DNA of 64,000 nucleotides from Girardinichthys multiradiatus (GCF_021462225.1 NC_061818.1:19427462-19491461); one strand, 5' to 3'; shown: positions 42,715-55,865, counted from the first letter of the stretch. Notes: generated by a model not told the origin, from the letters alone. Program-made: numbers and translations.

Positions 42715-44440
42715 GGAATGTTGGGACCCACAGCCATGGTTACAACGTGAAAGGTCAGTACAGACTTTCCTGGAACTTTCAAAATAAATTGCATTAACCT
42801 ACTTCCGGCACAGCCAAGCAAACTGTAGTAGCAGACTTCCCATGATGCCACTGGCTGCATAAAAGCACCCCCTTTCCAATGGTCCGACTTCTTCCACACC
42901 GGTGATCTTTGGGATAGGAGAAGACAGCGCACTAATGTCTCTTTGCTGGCAAACAGACATAAACTGGATCCAAGGGTGTCATATGATCCCGCGATCATAT
43001 GCACAAGTTAAGTACTGATGTACTGATGAATTACTGTTGAAAGAATCTGGTATTCATTCATAAAAAGGGGTAAATTAAGGTATAAGCATTGCTTACTTCC
43101 TCTCTGAGGCCTGCAGAAGCAAACTGTCCCGGAGAAGTCCCCAGTAGAAAAGCCGTCTCTACAAGCCAAGTGAAGCGGTTTTCCCTGCCTGAGAGAAGGA
43201 CAACAGGAGCCGCATCACCGTGGTTACGGCAACCTGCAGTTTGGCCGGCTGACAGAACAGCCGCCACTCCCCACAGCTAAGGAGGTTAGCTGTAGCTAAC
43301 CTTTTAAAGACTGTGGACGTTTCTTGAAACTTTGCCACCTTGGACAACGTTCCTTACCACAGTTCATGAGGTTAAGTGTTTGGACAGAATAATATAAAAG
43401 TGATTTAGATTGAAATGAAACTTTTTTAATTTTATGAAGTTTGGTTTTGTTTGTGTTGAACTCAGCTATCTTGGTGCTAGCAGAATATCTGCAGCACACG
43501 TGCTCAGGTTATGTTCTTTTTATGTTTTTAAAGTTAAGACAAACTTTACTTGAAGGGTGATTTTAAACAGAAGATTAATCATAACGCGCCGTCCACGCTT
43601 ATGCATTTTAACCCTTTTATTGACGGTATTTTTAAAGGTGTGTGTTTTGATTCTGGTGCTAAGCTATCAGCTTCTTTTGTTAGCTTCAACTGCTAACAGG
43701 TAAAGACACGTGCTTGCTGCCAAATAATATTTACCCAGACAGATTTGGCTCTTTTCCAAAATATTCCCTCAAATATTTTACCATTTCCTTAAATAATATT
43801 TCTTTAAATATTATTTTAAGAAATAAAGGCAGCTAATGAGACCCCGTTGAGAATTAGTCCTCCACAAGGTTGGTTTTATTCAGCAGATCATTCTCAAAAC
43901 AATATTTTATCAAAATAATATTTTATGATATTGCATTGTGAATAGTTGTCTAAACGTTTGCTGATTATTGCCTAAGTTAGTTCCAAGACTAACTTAACTT
44001 CACTTCCAGATTCTTCAAGATAATCCTTGGTTCTCAAACATAAATAACATTTAATGGTAATGTTGCATCACTCCTTCAGTCATGGTTCTCAATTATCTTT
44101 AATCAACTTGTTTATATTGAACATAGCCCATTAGTCTTCCTTATTCTTTAATTCTGCTTGGTAGTTTAGTTGGATTGTTTTAGCATAGTAAAGAGTTTGT
44201 TGATTGAAATATGTTTGACTTTGAGTTGACTTATTTTTGTTAATAAATTCTTGTATTTTAAGAAATTGTGTGAATTCATTCCATATGTGTGCAGAGTTTA
44301 TGCTGTTCAATAATGTTAGAGCTCGTCTCACACCTTTCAATTTTGTCCTAATACCATCGCCTTACTGGGCTGGTATTCACAGGACAACCCTTAACAGACC
44401 GAAATATTATTTGATAAAATATTAATATATATATATATAT
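42715..44440 (+). repeat. Unidentified dispersed repeat, copy A
   Basis: Shares many colinear blocks with 58553-59615: ATTAACCTACTTCC near the start, CATTTTAACCCTTTTATTG and GTTAGCTTCAACTGCTA in the middle, and GTGTGCAGAGTTT, TCCTAATACCATCGCCTTA, GGTATTCAC and AACAGACCG near the end. It begins TGTTGGGACC and ends in AATATTATTT-rich sequence. The orientation is the same in both copies. It has no recognisable ORF. Length and a TG start would allow a long, diverged LTR, but no retroviral gene lies nearby. Confidence 0.6.
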
Positions 44441-44509
44441 AAAATAATATTCTCAGATTCATAATCCTAATAGGAGGTTCAAATCTCCCAGAATTAATAT
44501 GGTCTTTAT

Positions 44510-45070
44510 TCATCCATCCATCCATTGTCTACCACTTATCCAGGGTTGTGTCGCGGGGGCAGCAGCCTAAGCAGAGTCCCCAGCCACTTGGGCCGGCTCG
44601 TCTGAGGGAATCCCAAGGCATTCCTAGGCCAGCCGAGAAACATAGTCCCTTCAGCATGTCCTGGGTCTTCCTCTGGGCCTCCTCCCGGTGGGATGTGCTC
44701 AGAACACCTCACCAGGGAGGCGTCCAGGAGGCATCCTAACCAGATGCCCGAGCCACCTCAACCGGCTCCTCTCAATGTGGAGAAGCAGTGGCTCTACTCT
44801 GAGTCCTTCCCGGATGACCGAGCTTCTCACCCTATCTCTAAGGGAGAGCTCAGACACCCTGCGGAGGAAACTCATTTCGGCCACTTGAATCCGTGAGCTT
44901 GTTCTTTCGGTCATTACCCAAAGCTCATGACCATAGATGAGGGTAGGAACGTAGATCGACTGGCAAATCGAGAGCTTCGCTTTTTGACTCAACTCTCTAT
45001 TCACCACGACAGACCGGTACAGCGCCCGCATCACTGCTGACACAGCACCAATCCATCTGTCAATCTCTCG
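44510..45070 (-). mobile_element. RTE/Rex3-like LINE, 5'-truncated
   Basis: The minus-strand frame 45043-44699 is the C-terminal part of the RT ORF of teleost RTE/Rex3-like LINEs (SIYVPTLIYGHELWVMTERT, then LLLHIERSRLRWLGHLVRMP). The 3' end on the left is a (CATC)n stretch (TTCATCCATCCATCCATTG, 44509-44527), i.e. a (GATG)n tail on the coding strand. The frame is lost after PGEVF; the final part of the ORF is read in other frames. Confidence 0.8.
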
Positions 45071-46049
45071 GTCTTAATTCATTAAAATAACAAACAAATA
45101 CATATATGATTAAAAAGATTGTTTTACTAAAAGCATATGCAATTATTTCACAATTAACTTGACAATGTCATGGCTGCATGCTACAAAACATGAATTGATT
45201 TCATCTGTCAGCTAAAGTCAATGGGCAGGGTTATGGCCACTCTTTTCAATTTTAATTGGTTATAAATGGTTATTGGTTATAAATGTTTATTTTATTTGGG
45301 TATTAGAATGTATTGTTTTTGTATAATATTTAAAACATATACAAATGTATGTAAATATACATGATAAAAATTTTAAAATTTAACTGCAACATGTAAAAAA
45401 TATAATTTAAAATTATATTTTTATTTATTACATTGAGTCACTTTTGGCATTTGATAGCTATGTGGTGTGTCCATGTAACAGTATCTTTTACCAGGTGACA
45501 AAATGAAACTTGGAGGACTAAGTCACACTTAAGTCACTGGTAAACACCTCTTAGCACAACAGTTTTTATTAGAAAAGGCTGGGGTCAGACCAGGTGGCTA
45601 GTCTGGGCTATTGCTCCAAGGACTCTAAAGATGTTCAAATTACCAGTAAAATCAAATATACTCACCGTCAGACAATTCTAGCTTAATCCACAGTCACTTT
45701 TTGTCTGTTGGGCATGACAACTGGATGCTGAAATGTCAACAAGGCTGATCCAAGTGTCACAACTGTAAAATTACATGCATTACTGAATTTACATACAGGT
45801 GATCAGTGTTAACATCAGTTGAATAGGTGTTGAGTGGTTTATAGCTTCTCTCTTTGATCTTCCAGTCAGGGGTTCTGTCAAAACAACACATAGGAGACCG
45901 TATTGGATAACAGAGCAGACATACTGTAAATTTACATATTTGAATCTCATTTGTTTTTATTGAAGAAAGATGATTAATACTACAATAGCAACTCCATCTA
46001 CAGTCATGATAAAAAGAAAGTGCAATGTCATTCAAATCCAGGGATTTTA
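45071..46049. other. Anonymous AT-rich DNA
   Basis: No gene or element recognised. Confidence 0.35.
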
Positions 46050-46559
46050 TTTTACAGGGCTTAATACAAAAAAATCTAATATTTGCCTAGTTTATTAAGG
46101 TTTGCAAGCATCTGTTCTATACAGCTCTCTTAAGGTCCCAAACAGTATTTGAATCATGTTAAGGTTTTTATTTGACTTGGCCACTACAACATTATTTTCA
46201 TTTGTAAGCCTTTTTGTTGGAAAATTGCTATTGTGTTCAGGAACATTGTCCTGTTGCATGACTCAAGTCAGACATCTTACTTCACTTTACTTGATGGCTT
46301 CAAAATAAGCCTAAATCATCACCCCTCCACCGCCATGCTTGACAGTTGGCACCAGGTATTTGTGTTGATTTGCTGTATTTGGTTTCATATTTACTTGGGT
46401 CTCTTCTGTCCAAGGTACACTGTTCAACAAACCATTGCAAACCTTTTCAGAGATTAGAAAATGTCTCCTCAATTTCAAATGGAGTTCTTGTTTTGTTTCT
46501 GTTAATTGCTCAAAACTTTTCATGGTCCGACCTTTGGCTGAATTAGCTTGGACGTCCAC
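46050..46559 (-). pseudogene. Tc1-like transposase fragment
   Basis: Minus-strand reading contains LVPTVKHGGGGVMI (end of frame 46559-46311), a hallmark of Tc1-like transposases between the first and second catalytic Asp. Further downstream, decayed sequence still shows a QDNVP-like region (complement of about 46235-46255). Neither terminal inverted repeat could be placed. Heavily mutated; not functional. Confidence 0.6.
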
Positions 46560-47744
46560 TCATGAGAAGAGTGGTATGTGTAGAGCTGTACAATACATCA
46601 AATGACAATCGTCATCACAATATTAAGGTGGGCAATCCTGTAATCACAAAGAACTGGCTTGAATGCAGTTCTTCATAAGATTATATATTTCAAGTGTCAG
46701 ACCTTCACGGCCATCATATTGTTAACATATTTGACCAGTTGGATGGATTCTGATTGTCCTTAATGTTCACACATGATGTATATCTTTGTGAGTGGACATA
46801 TTTTTAATTTGTTCTGCTTTAAATCAAATTTATCTTTGTTGTATGTAGACGAGGCTAGCAGAAATCTCACTGCACAGAGCTATTTCACATAAAAAGCAAC
46901 AATATTTATATACACAGTTTCTATACAAGTTACTGTGAAACTTTACTACTTTTTTGCAACATGAGATCATTCGGAGAGAAATGGATATGTGTTTCGCGAG
47001 AACACGGAAAAAAAACCTGGTGACCTTTAAGGTACTAAGGGATGTCCACCCAATCCCTCAGTTTCCTCATAGACTGTCATAAAGCACACTCTGAGCTGGC
47101 ACTTCAGGGTGCAAGGTGCAGGTGTGAGAGTTATGATGTGTAGTAAAAAAACAGCTAAATTAAACTCAATTTGACAGTACAGAGTGCAGCTGTTTGTGTT
47201 GTATTTCATACAGGCTCCTCCATAAAACTATCCGGTATGTTTCACAGTTACTGACCTCAATTTCATGCAACAGTTTGAAAGAACATGTTGAGTTACACCC
47301 CACATTTGCAGTGAAATGTTTCACCAGGCAAGTCAGTCAAATTTTAATCTAATTTCGTAATGTTTGCAATGTGCTGTGCAACAGTCAGAATACATCAAAC
47401 CTTCTGTGTTTACATAAGAAGAACCACAGTGAAATATTAATTTTTTCTGACGCATGCATTCATGATTGCAGGAGCTCTGGTCCAAATCAGTGAAAGTATA
47501 GTTTTGCACAGTGTCTCCTTAGACCGATGAAGTAATAAATCCAATATAGGAATAAGCTGTTAAAAATAAAAAACAAAAACATAATCTGGATGTTTTAACA
47601 CTTAAGCATTCCTTTACATCAATATACTTCCCCTTTGGGCTATGTGGATCATGAGGTTACCAGCCACCAGTAAGGTTTAGGCCATTTGTTATTTAGAGCA
47701 GGGTTTCTTATGCAGGAACATAATCACAGCTAATATGGACAGAA
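46560..47744. other. Anonymous AT-rich DNA
   Basis: No gene or element recognised. Confidence 0.35.
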
Positions 47745-47756
47745 ATAGGAACTGAA
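47745..47756. repeat. Target-site duplication, left (RTE)
   Basis: ATAGGAACTGAA; identical to 50125-50136. Confidence 0.85.
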
Positions 47757-50124
47757 GCTATTTTCTTTCTTTTTCTTCTTTTTTTTCAAGAATCCCTCAT
47801 GAGGACAAAAATATCGAGGCACGTGACGTCGCCCGGTACGGCGGAGCCGGGGTCCAACCCTGGAGACAGGCCTGGGGTCGGGACTTGCCGGAGCCTGCCT
47901 GGTGGCCGGGTTGCTCCTCGCGGGACCTGGCCGGGCCAAGCCCGAACGAGAGACGTGAGGCCATCCCCCAGTGGGCCCACCACCTGCAGGGGGAACCGCG
48001 AGGGACCGGTGCAAAGAGGATTGGGTGGCGGATGAAGGTGAAGACCTCAGCGGCCCGATCCCCGGATGCTTAGGCTGGCTCTAGGGACGTGGAATGTCAC
48101 CTCGCTGGGGGAGAAGGAGCCTGAGATTGTGCGGGAGGTCGAGAGATGTCGACCAGAAATAGTCGGGCTCGCCTCCATGCACAGCGTGGCTCTGGAACCC
48201 ATCTCCTTGAGAGTGGTTGGACACTCTTCTACTCTGGAGTGGCCCACGGGGAGAGGCGGCTGGCTGGTGTGGGTTTGCTTGTTGCTCCCCAGCTCAGCGT
48301 GTGTCTCGTGTTGGGGCTTACCCCAGTGGATGAGAGGGTCATATCTTTGCGCCTTCGGGTTGGGGATAGGTCTCTGACTGTCGTCTCGGCCTACAGACTG
48401 AGCGGTAGTGCGGAGTACCCGGCCTTCTTGGTGTCCCTGTCGGGGTTGCTAGATAGTGCCCCTCCCGGGGACTCCATTATTCTGCTGGGGGACTTCAACG
48501 CCCACGTGGGAAACAGTGACACCTGGAGAGGCGTGATCGGGAGGAATGGCCTCCCCGATCTGAATCCGAGCGGTGTTTTGTTATTGGACTTCTGTGCTAG
48601 TCATGGATTGTCCATAATGAACACCATGTTCAAACATAAGGGTGTCCATCAGCGCACTTAGCACCAGGACACCCTAGGCAGGAGGTCGATGATCGACTTT
48701 GTTGTCGTATCATCAGACCTTCGGCCGCATGTTTTGGACACTCGGGTGAAGAGAGGGGCTGAGCTGTCCACTGATCACCACCTGGTGGTGAGTTGGATCC
48801 GCTGGAGGAGGAGAAAGCCGGACAGACTTGGCAGGCCCAAGCGCATGGTCTGCTGGGAACGCCTGGCGGAGCCCTCGGCCAGGGATGTATTCAACTCCCA
48901 CCTCCGGGAGAGCTTTGACCAGATCCCGGGGGATGTTGGAGACATAGAGTCCGAGTGGACCATGTTCTCCGCTCCTATTGTCGATGTTGCTGCCCGTAGC
49001 TGCCCGTAAGGTCTGCGGTGCCTGTCGCGGCGGCAATCCCAGAACCTGGTGGTGGACACTGGCGGTAAGGGATGCTGTCAAGCTGAAGAAGGAGTCCTAT
49101 CGGCTGTGGTTGGCTTGTGGGACTCCTGAGGCGGCTGACGGGTACCGTGAGGCCAAGCGTGCTGTGGCCCGGGCTGTGGCAGAGGCAAAAACCCGGACCT
49201 GGGAGAAGTTCGGTGAGGCCATGGAGAAGGACTACCAGTTGGCCTCGAAGTGATTCTGGCAAACCGTCTGGCGCCTCAGGAGGGGGAAGCAGTGCTTCGC
49301 CAACACTGTTTATAGTGGGGATGGGAGGCTGCTGACCTCGGCTGAGGACATTATTGGGCGGTGGAAGGAGTACTTCGAGGATCTCCTCAATCCTGCCATC
49401 ACGCATTCTGTGGTGGAAACAGAGGCTGGGGACTCGGGGTTGGACTCTTTCATCACCCAGGCTGAAGTCACCGAGGTGGTTAAAAAGCTCCGTGATGCCA
49501 AGGCTTCGGGGGTGGATGCCTTGAGTACCTCAAATCTCTGGATGTTGTTGTGCTGTCATGGTTGTCATGCCTCTTTAATATTGTGTGGCGGTCGGGGACA
49601 GTGCCTCTGGACTGGAAGACTGGGGTGGTGGTCCCCCTTCATAAGAAGGGGGACCGGAGGGTGTGTTCCAACTACTGGGGGATCACACTCCTCAGCCTCC
49701 CTGGTAAGGCCTTCCCCAGGGTATTGGAGAGGAGAGTCCAGCCGATAGGCGAACCTCGGCTTCAGGAGGAGCAGTGTGGTTTTCGTCCCGGCCGTGGAAC
49801 ACTGGACCATCTCTATCCCCTCTCTATCCCCTCTACAGGGTGCTCGAGGGTTCATGGGAGTTTGCCCAACCGGTTCACATGTGTTTTGTGGACCTGGAGA
49901 AGGCATTCGACTGTGTCCCTCGTGATGCCCTGTGGGGGGTGCTCCAGGAGTATGGAATCGGGCGCCCTTTATTAGGGGCCATCCGGTCCCTGTACGAGCG
50001 GAGCAGGAGTTTGGTCCGCATTGCCCGCACTAAGTCGGACCTGTTCCCGGTGCATGTTGGACTCCGGCAGGGCTGCCCCCGCGACCTGGTCCCGGATAAG
50101 CGGAAGACGACGAGTACGAGTACG
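47757..50124 (+). mobile_element. RTE/Rex3-like LINE with internal deletion and 12-bp target duplication
   Basis: Flanked by perfect 12-bp direct repeats ATAGGAACTGAA (47745-47756 and 50125-50136). The GC-rich 5' region (47810-48060), endonuclease, and RT up to the LRQGCP motif are present. Near 50085 the ORF jumps straight to the 3' end (GACCTGGTCCCGGATAAGCG) and an (ACGAGT)n-type tail. The C-terminal RT palm, thumb and the region seen in the 44.5-kb and 61.8-kb copies are deleted. A target duplication plus tail at the 3' side shows ordinary LINE integration of a deleted template. Confidence 0.85.
48066..50090 (+). pseudogene. RTE endonuclease-RT ORF, broken
   Basis: APE-type endonuclease: N-terminal [19 protein letters not shown] at 48066, then a frameshift near 48185, [11 protein letters not shown] (about 48492), an in-frame TAG at 48659-48661, VVVSSDLRPHVLDTRVKRGA and the catalytic His in STDHHLVVS (about 48770). 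A linker rich in frameshifts follows. Reverse transcriptase: LDWKTGVVVPLHKKGDRRVC (about 49610), QCGFRPGRGTLD, HMCFVDLEKAFDCVPRD with its catalytic Asp (about 49890) and VGLRQGCP (about 50070). The YxDD block is gone through the internal deletion. Confidence 0.85.
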
Positions 50125-50136
50125 ATAGGAACTGAA
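50125..50136. repeat. Target-site duplication, right (RTE)
   Basis: ATAGGAACTGAA; identical to 47745-47756. Confidence 0.85.
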
Positions 50137-50210
50137 CCAGGGCTTAGCTTTTGGAGTGCACCATTGATGCCCTTATGTTTTTCCTGTCAACACAGCATGC
50201 AACTGCAGAC

Positions 50211-51479
50211 AGTAGGATATATATATAAAACACCTGTCATTTTAATGTGGGAGGTTTCATTGCTAAATTGGACCAGCCTGGTAGCCAGTCTTAATTGATT
50301 GCACATTGCACCAGTAAAAGCAGAGTGTGAAGGTTCAATTAGCAGGGTAAGAGCACAGTTTTGCTCAAAATATTGAAATGCACACAACATTATGGGTGAC
50401 ATACCAGAGTTCAAAAGAGGACAAATTGTTGGTGCACATCTTGCTGGCGCATCTGTGACCAAGACAGCAAGTCTTTGTGATGTATCAAGAGCCACGGTAT
50501 CCAGGGTAATGTCAGCATACCACCAAGAAGGACAAACCACATCCAACAGGATTAACTGTGGACGCAAGACAAAACTGTCTGAAAGGGATTTTCGGGTGCT
50601 AACCCGGATTGTATCCAAAAAAACATAAAACCATGGCTGCCCAAATCACAGCAGAATTAAATGTGCACCTCAACTCTCCTGTTTCCACCAGAACTGTCCG
50701 TTGGGAGTGACACAGGGTCAATATACACGGCCGGGCTGCTATAGCCAAACCTTTGGTCACTCATGCCAATGCCAAACGTCTGTTTCAATGGTGCAAGGAG
50801 CGCAAATCTTGGGCTGTGGACAATGTGAAACATGTATTGTTCTCTGATGTGTCCACCTTTACTGTTTTCCCCACATCCGGTAGAGTTACAGTGTGGAGAA
50901 GCCCCAAAGAAGCGTATCACCCAGATTGTTGCATGCCCAGAGTGAAGCATGGGGATGGATCAGTGATAGTTTGGGCTGCTATATCATGGCATTCCCTTGG
51001 CCCAATACTTGTGCTAGATGGGCGCATCACTGCCAAGGACTACCGAACCATTCTTGAGGACCATGTGCATCCAATGGTTCAAACATTGTATCCTGAAGGC
51101 AGTGCCATGTATCAGGATGACAATGCACCAATACACACAGCAAGACTGGTGAAAGATGGGTTTGATGAACATGAAAGTGAAGTTGAACATCTCCCATGGC
51201 CTGCTCAGTCACCAGATCTAAATATTATTGAGCCACTTTGGGGTGTTTTGGAGGAGCGAGTCAGGAAACGTTTTCCTCCACCAGTATCACGTAGTGACCT
51301 GGCCACTATCCTGCTAGAAGAATGGCTTAAAATCCCTCTGACCACTGTGCAGGACTTGTATATGTCATTCCCAAGACTAATTGATGCTGTATTGGCCGCA
51401 AAAGGAGGCCCTACACCATACTAATAAATTATTGTGGTCTAAAACTAGGTGTTTCAGTTTCATTGTCCAACCCCTGTAT
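50211..51479 (+). mobile_element. Tc1-like transposon
   Basis: Right terminal repeat at about 51429-51479 (GGTGTTTCAGTTTCATTGTC, then CAACCCCTGTA) next to a (TA)n run. The left end (about 50218) keeps AAAACACCTGTCATTTTAAT but lacks the outermost ~25 bp, having been replaced by TATATATA. Transposase lies between. Close to a widely distributed, relatively young teleost Tc1-like family in my memory; sequence decay is modest. Confidence 0.8.
50392..51424 (+). pseudogene. Tc1-like transposase, frameshifted
   Basis: N-terminal part 50392-50628 carries the paired-like helix-turn-helix (GASVTKTASLCDVSRATVSR). Frameshift and stop changes break it at 50620-50750. The catalytic part 50753-51424 is open for 223 codons: HVLFSDVSTF (first Asp), RVKHGDGSVIVWAAIS, YQDDNAPIHTARLV (second Asp), SPDLNIIEPLWG (Glu) and the terminal LAAKGGPTPY. 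The residue after the first Asp is Val, where Glu is common. The DDE residues are intact, but the DNA-binding and catalytic halves are no longer in one frame. Confidence 0.85.
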
Positions 51480-52659
51480 ATATATATATATATACACAAA
51501 AAAGCAGGGTGTTAGGGGTGTTTTCAAGTAAGACTATTTTACATTCCGGTAGTCAACTTCTGTTGGGGAAATATTTGAGACAGGTAGGTCTGCAACTTTG
51601 AATAAAGAAGTAAACATAAGAAACAAAAGGAAATTACCAAACAACAGAGAGAAGTTATAAAGCTAAAATAAATAAATATATACATAAATATATAAGAAAT
51701 GTAGACAAAGAAACAGACACTATAAATAAAGGCAAAATAAATTATAGACAGAAGTCCCCTTGAAAACATCCTTGGAGTATAATTGAAGTGCCTATTAATG
51801 CTGCTAAACACAGTTCTTTGGCTTTCATGCCTCAGTAAATGTATGCTCCATGTACTACGATGTAGTTCCCTGGGATCTGATACTGGTGATGGAGTGGAGG
51901 CCCGATAATAAGGGAGTTGGAAGGAGCTAGGAAGCCAGATAGTGGCCATGGGGTGGTGGAGGGTCGAAGCTCGGCGGGAGAGCAGGGAGATCCATGGTTG
52001 GAGGTCCTTAAAAGCGAAGCCTTGAAGGGTGATTGGCTTAGGAGGAATGCAGACTTGACGCTGATTGGTTGGAGCGGAGACGCATGATGGAGTCATAGTA
52101 CGGAGCCGGTGGTGGACGTGAGTCTTCCAGATTGAATTTTCATCAAAACTCCATTAGAATCTGTCACTGTCCAAAGGAGCTCTTTCACAAACCTGAACTC
52201 CCCAAGCTGCTCTATGGACTTGAGAGTTTTGTGCACCCACAGCCTCATCTTCCTTGCTGCTCTTTTTCTCCTAAGCCGGGCTGTGCTAGCACTTGCTTCT
52301 TAGCATGGGACAAATACGCTGCTGACAACAAAACAATTAAATAGTCCCGCCAACCCAGCCAGCGCAGCGGCTTGCAGCAAACAGCCCACGCGTGCTGAAC
52401 CCGGCGGCAAGAGCTGCACAAACCGCACCCTGTTTGAGTGGCCTTTATGACATATGAAAACAGGATGTAAGTACGTGTGACTTCAGAAAGTCACTGGAGG
52501 TGATGAGCGGCTGAGATCTCATAAGAGCTGTGAAAGAAATAGGGCAGTATACTGGTATGCAAACAGACATGACAAACTCAGGGAAAAGAAGCCAATAAAT
52601 TCCAGCCAAACATGGAATAGTTTAAATGCTGTCTCATATTTTCTCAATAAAACAAACTA
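51480..52659. other. (TA)n and anonymous DNA
   Basis: A TA array at 51476-51495 borders the Tc1 end. The rest has no recognised gene. The GC-richer part at 52340-52460 might be L1 5' UTR, but this cannot be shown. Confidence 0.3.
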
Positions 52660-52671
52660 GATGAGGAAACT

Positions 52672-53235
52672 TTGGGCAGCCTGGAGAGCTACGTGGACGA
52701 ATGTTTTGAAAACATTGTAATGGAGAAGCCACAAAAAGTTGCACCCATGACCACACCAACATCAAAACGCACCCGTTCAGAGTGCTTGGCCAGCACCTCC
52801 ACTATATCTCCAAAAAAAAAAAGATATACCAATGTCCTGGACTCTATTGACAAAAGGTAACCAGTCTGGATGCTCGTCTCACCCTGGTGGAAGTTCTCCA
52901 CAGGGAATTTTAAGCTCTGAGGGAGTCTCTGGAGTTCAGCCAGGAACAACTAGCTTCGCTCACAGCTGAGAACCAAACACTGAGGGATAGCGTGAAAACA
53001 CTTATGGATGCAATGACACAGCAAGGAAAACCTTGTCTTTTCCGGCATACCAGAACAGGCAGAGGAGAAGACAAAGTTGACCCCAAAGAAGATCCTCGAT
53101 CAGAGGCAAGTATTATTCCCAATCAGGAAGAAATATATCACAGAAGGCACCGGAGCCACAGTGGCTGTAGATAAACTCTATATTAATGGTTATTTGTTTA
53201 AGGACTGGGAGATCACTCCATGGCTTTATTAGGAG
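52672..53235 (+). pseudogene. L1 ORF1 remnant
   Basis: First 62 codons open (MGSLESYVDECFENI, then a basic PKKKR stretch). After the stop at 52858-52860 the coiled-coil region continues in other frames (LTAENQTLRDSVKTLMDAM, about 52960-53010), followed by the RNA-recognition-like part (GIPEQAEE, about 53046) and AVDKLYINGYLFKD near 53165. ORF1 encodes the RNA-binding chaperone of L1. Several indels. Confidence 0.6.
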
Positions 53236-53678
53236 CAACAGCTGGTTAGCCTAAAACATGTATCACTTGTTAGATAAGAGGTTAGCTGAACTTGGAGTTA
53301 TAATGTAATGTAAAGCACAGCTCAGCATGATGTTGACATTGCTAGATGTGGGTGGGGCCAAGGCTGGGCTTTTGGGTATCCACTCCTTTTTGTCTCCTCC
53401 TATTTCGTCTATTACCAAACCTCTCTGTCACTTTTCTTTCTTTCTGTAACACACAAACATGCACACTCACACACACACACAAATATTTATTAACATAACC
53501 TTATATCTCTCACCCACTCTTACCCCCGGCACCCTCTTAATTTTCTGTCTTTTTCTCTACTATATTTCTGCTTCTGGACTTTACATCAGGCAATCCAAGC
53601 ACTAACTATGATTTCACTTGGGTGTATTTGTTTCTATGGTGACATGCGCTGTCCAACTTTAAGTACACGCACACAACT

Positions 53679-55197
53679 ATGGGCTTACTAAGGTTCACCA
53701 CATGGAATGTGCATGGAGCTGGCACCAGAGAGAAAGGTTTAAGATGTTTAACCAGCTTAAAAGACTACAGGCAGACGTCTTATTACAAGAAATTCATGAA
53801 TCTACCACAGCTGCAAATGATCTTAAATCATCTGAGTTTCCTAATTTGTTTTCTATCTGCTATAATTAGCAATTATTATAGCAGGTCCCCATACAGCATG
53901 TATCAAGACAAATAACCAAACAGCTTCTAGCTTCTGTCTTCAGAGGGGCATCAGGCAGGGATGCCCATTTTCCCTCTCATTATTTGCTCTTTTTATTGAA
54001 CCACTAGAGACAACAATCAGGAAAACCCTCTCTCTCTCAGGTAATTGGATTGATAAATTATTTCTCAAGAGTTTCAATTTATTTTACAAATCATTTCACT
54101 AAATTTCTTTGGAAAGATAAACCCCCGTGTATTAGCCTAAAAACGATACAGAGGACCAAAGATAAAGGAGGACTAGATGCTGTGATGACTGAAATACTAA
54201 AACTTTGGCCGTCTATCAATGAACCTCTGGGAAGTCCTTTCAAGGCTATTTGGAAAATTATTTCAGGTGATCACCTCATGAAGCTCATGGAGAGAATGCC
54301 AAGAGATCGAAGTAAAGGATGGCTAATTTGAAGAATCTAAAATAAAAAATGTTTAGAGTTATTTCACACATTTTGTTGACTACATAATTCCATGTATGCT
54401 TATTCATAGTTTTGTTTCCTTTGGCGAGAACATTTTCAATAGTCATATAAAGAGTCAAAATAGTCAAAATAAAGATACCCATTAAGTGAGAATATGTATC
54501 CAAAACATCTGACCGGTAGTGTAAATTTTAAGGAATTCAGTTTCTCTCTTTTAACAGAGTAATTATACAATATGGGATAGACAAGAATACATTTTTAAAA
54601 AATCAAAATTTTATTTGTAATAAAAAATAAATTAAGCTTAATAACATTAGGTTACAAATGTGTCAAGTGTACTAGAGTTCCTTAATCTCAACCCTCCCAG
54701 ATTACTGTCTAAAATATACAGGACAGTCTAAAATAGATGAATCAATATCCCTTCCTATTACGAAATGGGAGGCAGATTAATCAGTCAAAAATGATTGGTC
54801 TCAAACCTGGTCTCAGATATGTTTAAGAACTTTTAAAATGACTAGTAACCCCAGTTTACAATTAATACAATATAAAATCCTTCATAGAGTACACTATACA
54901 GGTCAACAGATATTCAGGATGTTCAGGATGGGTTTTGCACCATCTAATACTTGCTTACAGTGCACATGCAATATACCTGACAGTTACATCCATGCACTAT
55001 GGTTATGTACACCTCTTCAGAGGTTCTGGTAAATTCAGTTCATCGCTAAGAAAACTACCTTCATGAATTGGAAAAATAAACATGTGCTTAGTCTTAACCA
55101 GTTTAGACACCTTTTGTTGGATTACATAAGTCTGGAGACAGCCTCTGCCTCCACATCAGATCAATTTCTCTGGGCTCCTTTAATTGGCTCCATCACC
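53679..55197 (+). pseudogene. L1 ORF2 remnant (endonuclease start, RT scrap, C-terminus)
   Basis: ORF2 begins at 53679 with LRFTTWNVHGAGTREK, the start of the APE-type endonuclease. The frame is lost after ~20 codons, and the rest of the endonuclease is deleted near 53880. An RT piece at 53910-54045 keeps GIRQGCPFSPSLFALF. FLWKDKPPCISLKTIQRT lies at 54110-54165. After the Tc1 insertion the C-terminal region resumes at about 54540 (SLQLIQYKILHRVHYTGQQI at 54850-54910) and ends near 55197. Confidence 0.7.
54196..54535 (+). mobile_element. Tc1-like 3' fragment inside L1 ORF2
   Basis: Reads IISGDHLMKLMERMPR at 54258-54305, the C-terminal motif of a teleost Tc1-like transposase, followed by its characteristic 3' UTR (TCACACATTTTGTTGACTAC, then AAAATAAAGATACCC). 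The 5' end of the element is missing. It belongs to the same group as the element at 10390-11160 but is less diverged. Confidence 0.7.
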
Positions 55198-55865
55198 TAG
55201 TGGGTGTGGGGGACCTTTGGCTCTGACCTGTGGGGCATTGCAGATACGGGGGGTGTCTAAGTTTGGGGTATCTGGGGTGTCCCTGGGTTGGGGTTGTTGG
55301 TGGATCTGGCGCTGAGGGCTGTGGCCCCCACGGGGTTATGGCTTTGGTGGCTCTCGGGGGTGACATCTGGTGGCTGCATGCAATGCTTTTGGGGGGCCTG
55401 TGCCTGCGGACATAGGTTACTGGCCTAGTGGCCGTGCTGCTCCTCTGCTGGGCTTAGGGGCCCGGGGTTCCTGGGGCATGTAGCCCCTAGGCTGGGATCC
55501 TGACTGGGCCTGAGGGGCTGGGTCCTGGCGGGTATGTCGCTGGGGTTCACTTTTACTGGGGGTCTTTATTTTTGAGATGCTGGTGGGAGTGCATTAGCGC
55601 AATGTGGGCTTTGTGCATGGCTTTTGTGTGCCGCCAGATGAGTTTGTCATGTCTTGGTGTGGTGTCAGTTGGGTCCGTTGTGAGCACGGTGCTTGGTGGT
55701 GCTCTGTTGCGCTTGTGGGCAGAGGCTGGGGTGGTATTATGCGGGGCCCTTGCCATTGCGTGCTGTGTGGTGGAGGGCAGGAGGTGCTTGGAGTGGGGCT
55801 TTGTGTGGAACCTGTGCTGTTTGGATGTGTCTTCATTGGCTTTTTCGGGTGGATCTCATCTGTGT

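Noticed and set aside
50392..51424. A functional Tc1 transposase
   Set aside because: DDE residues are present, but the DNA-binding and catalytic parts are in different frames with stops between them.
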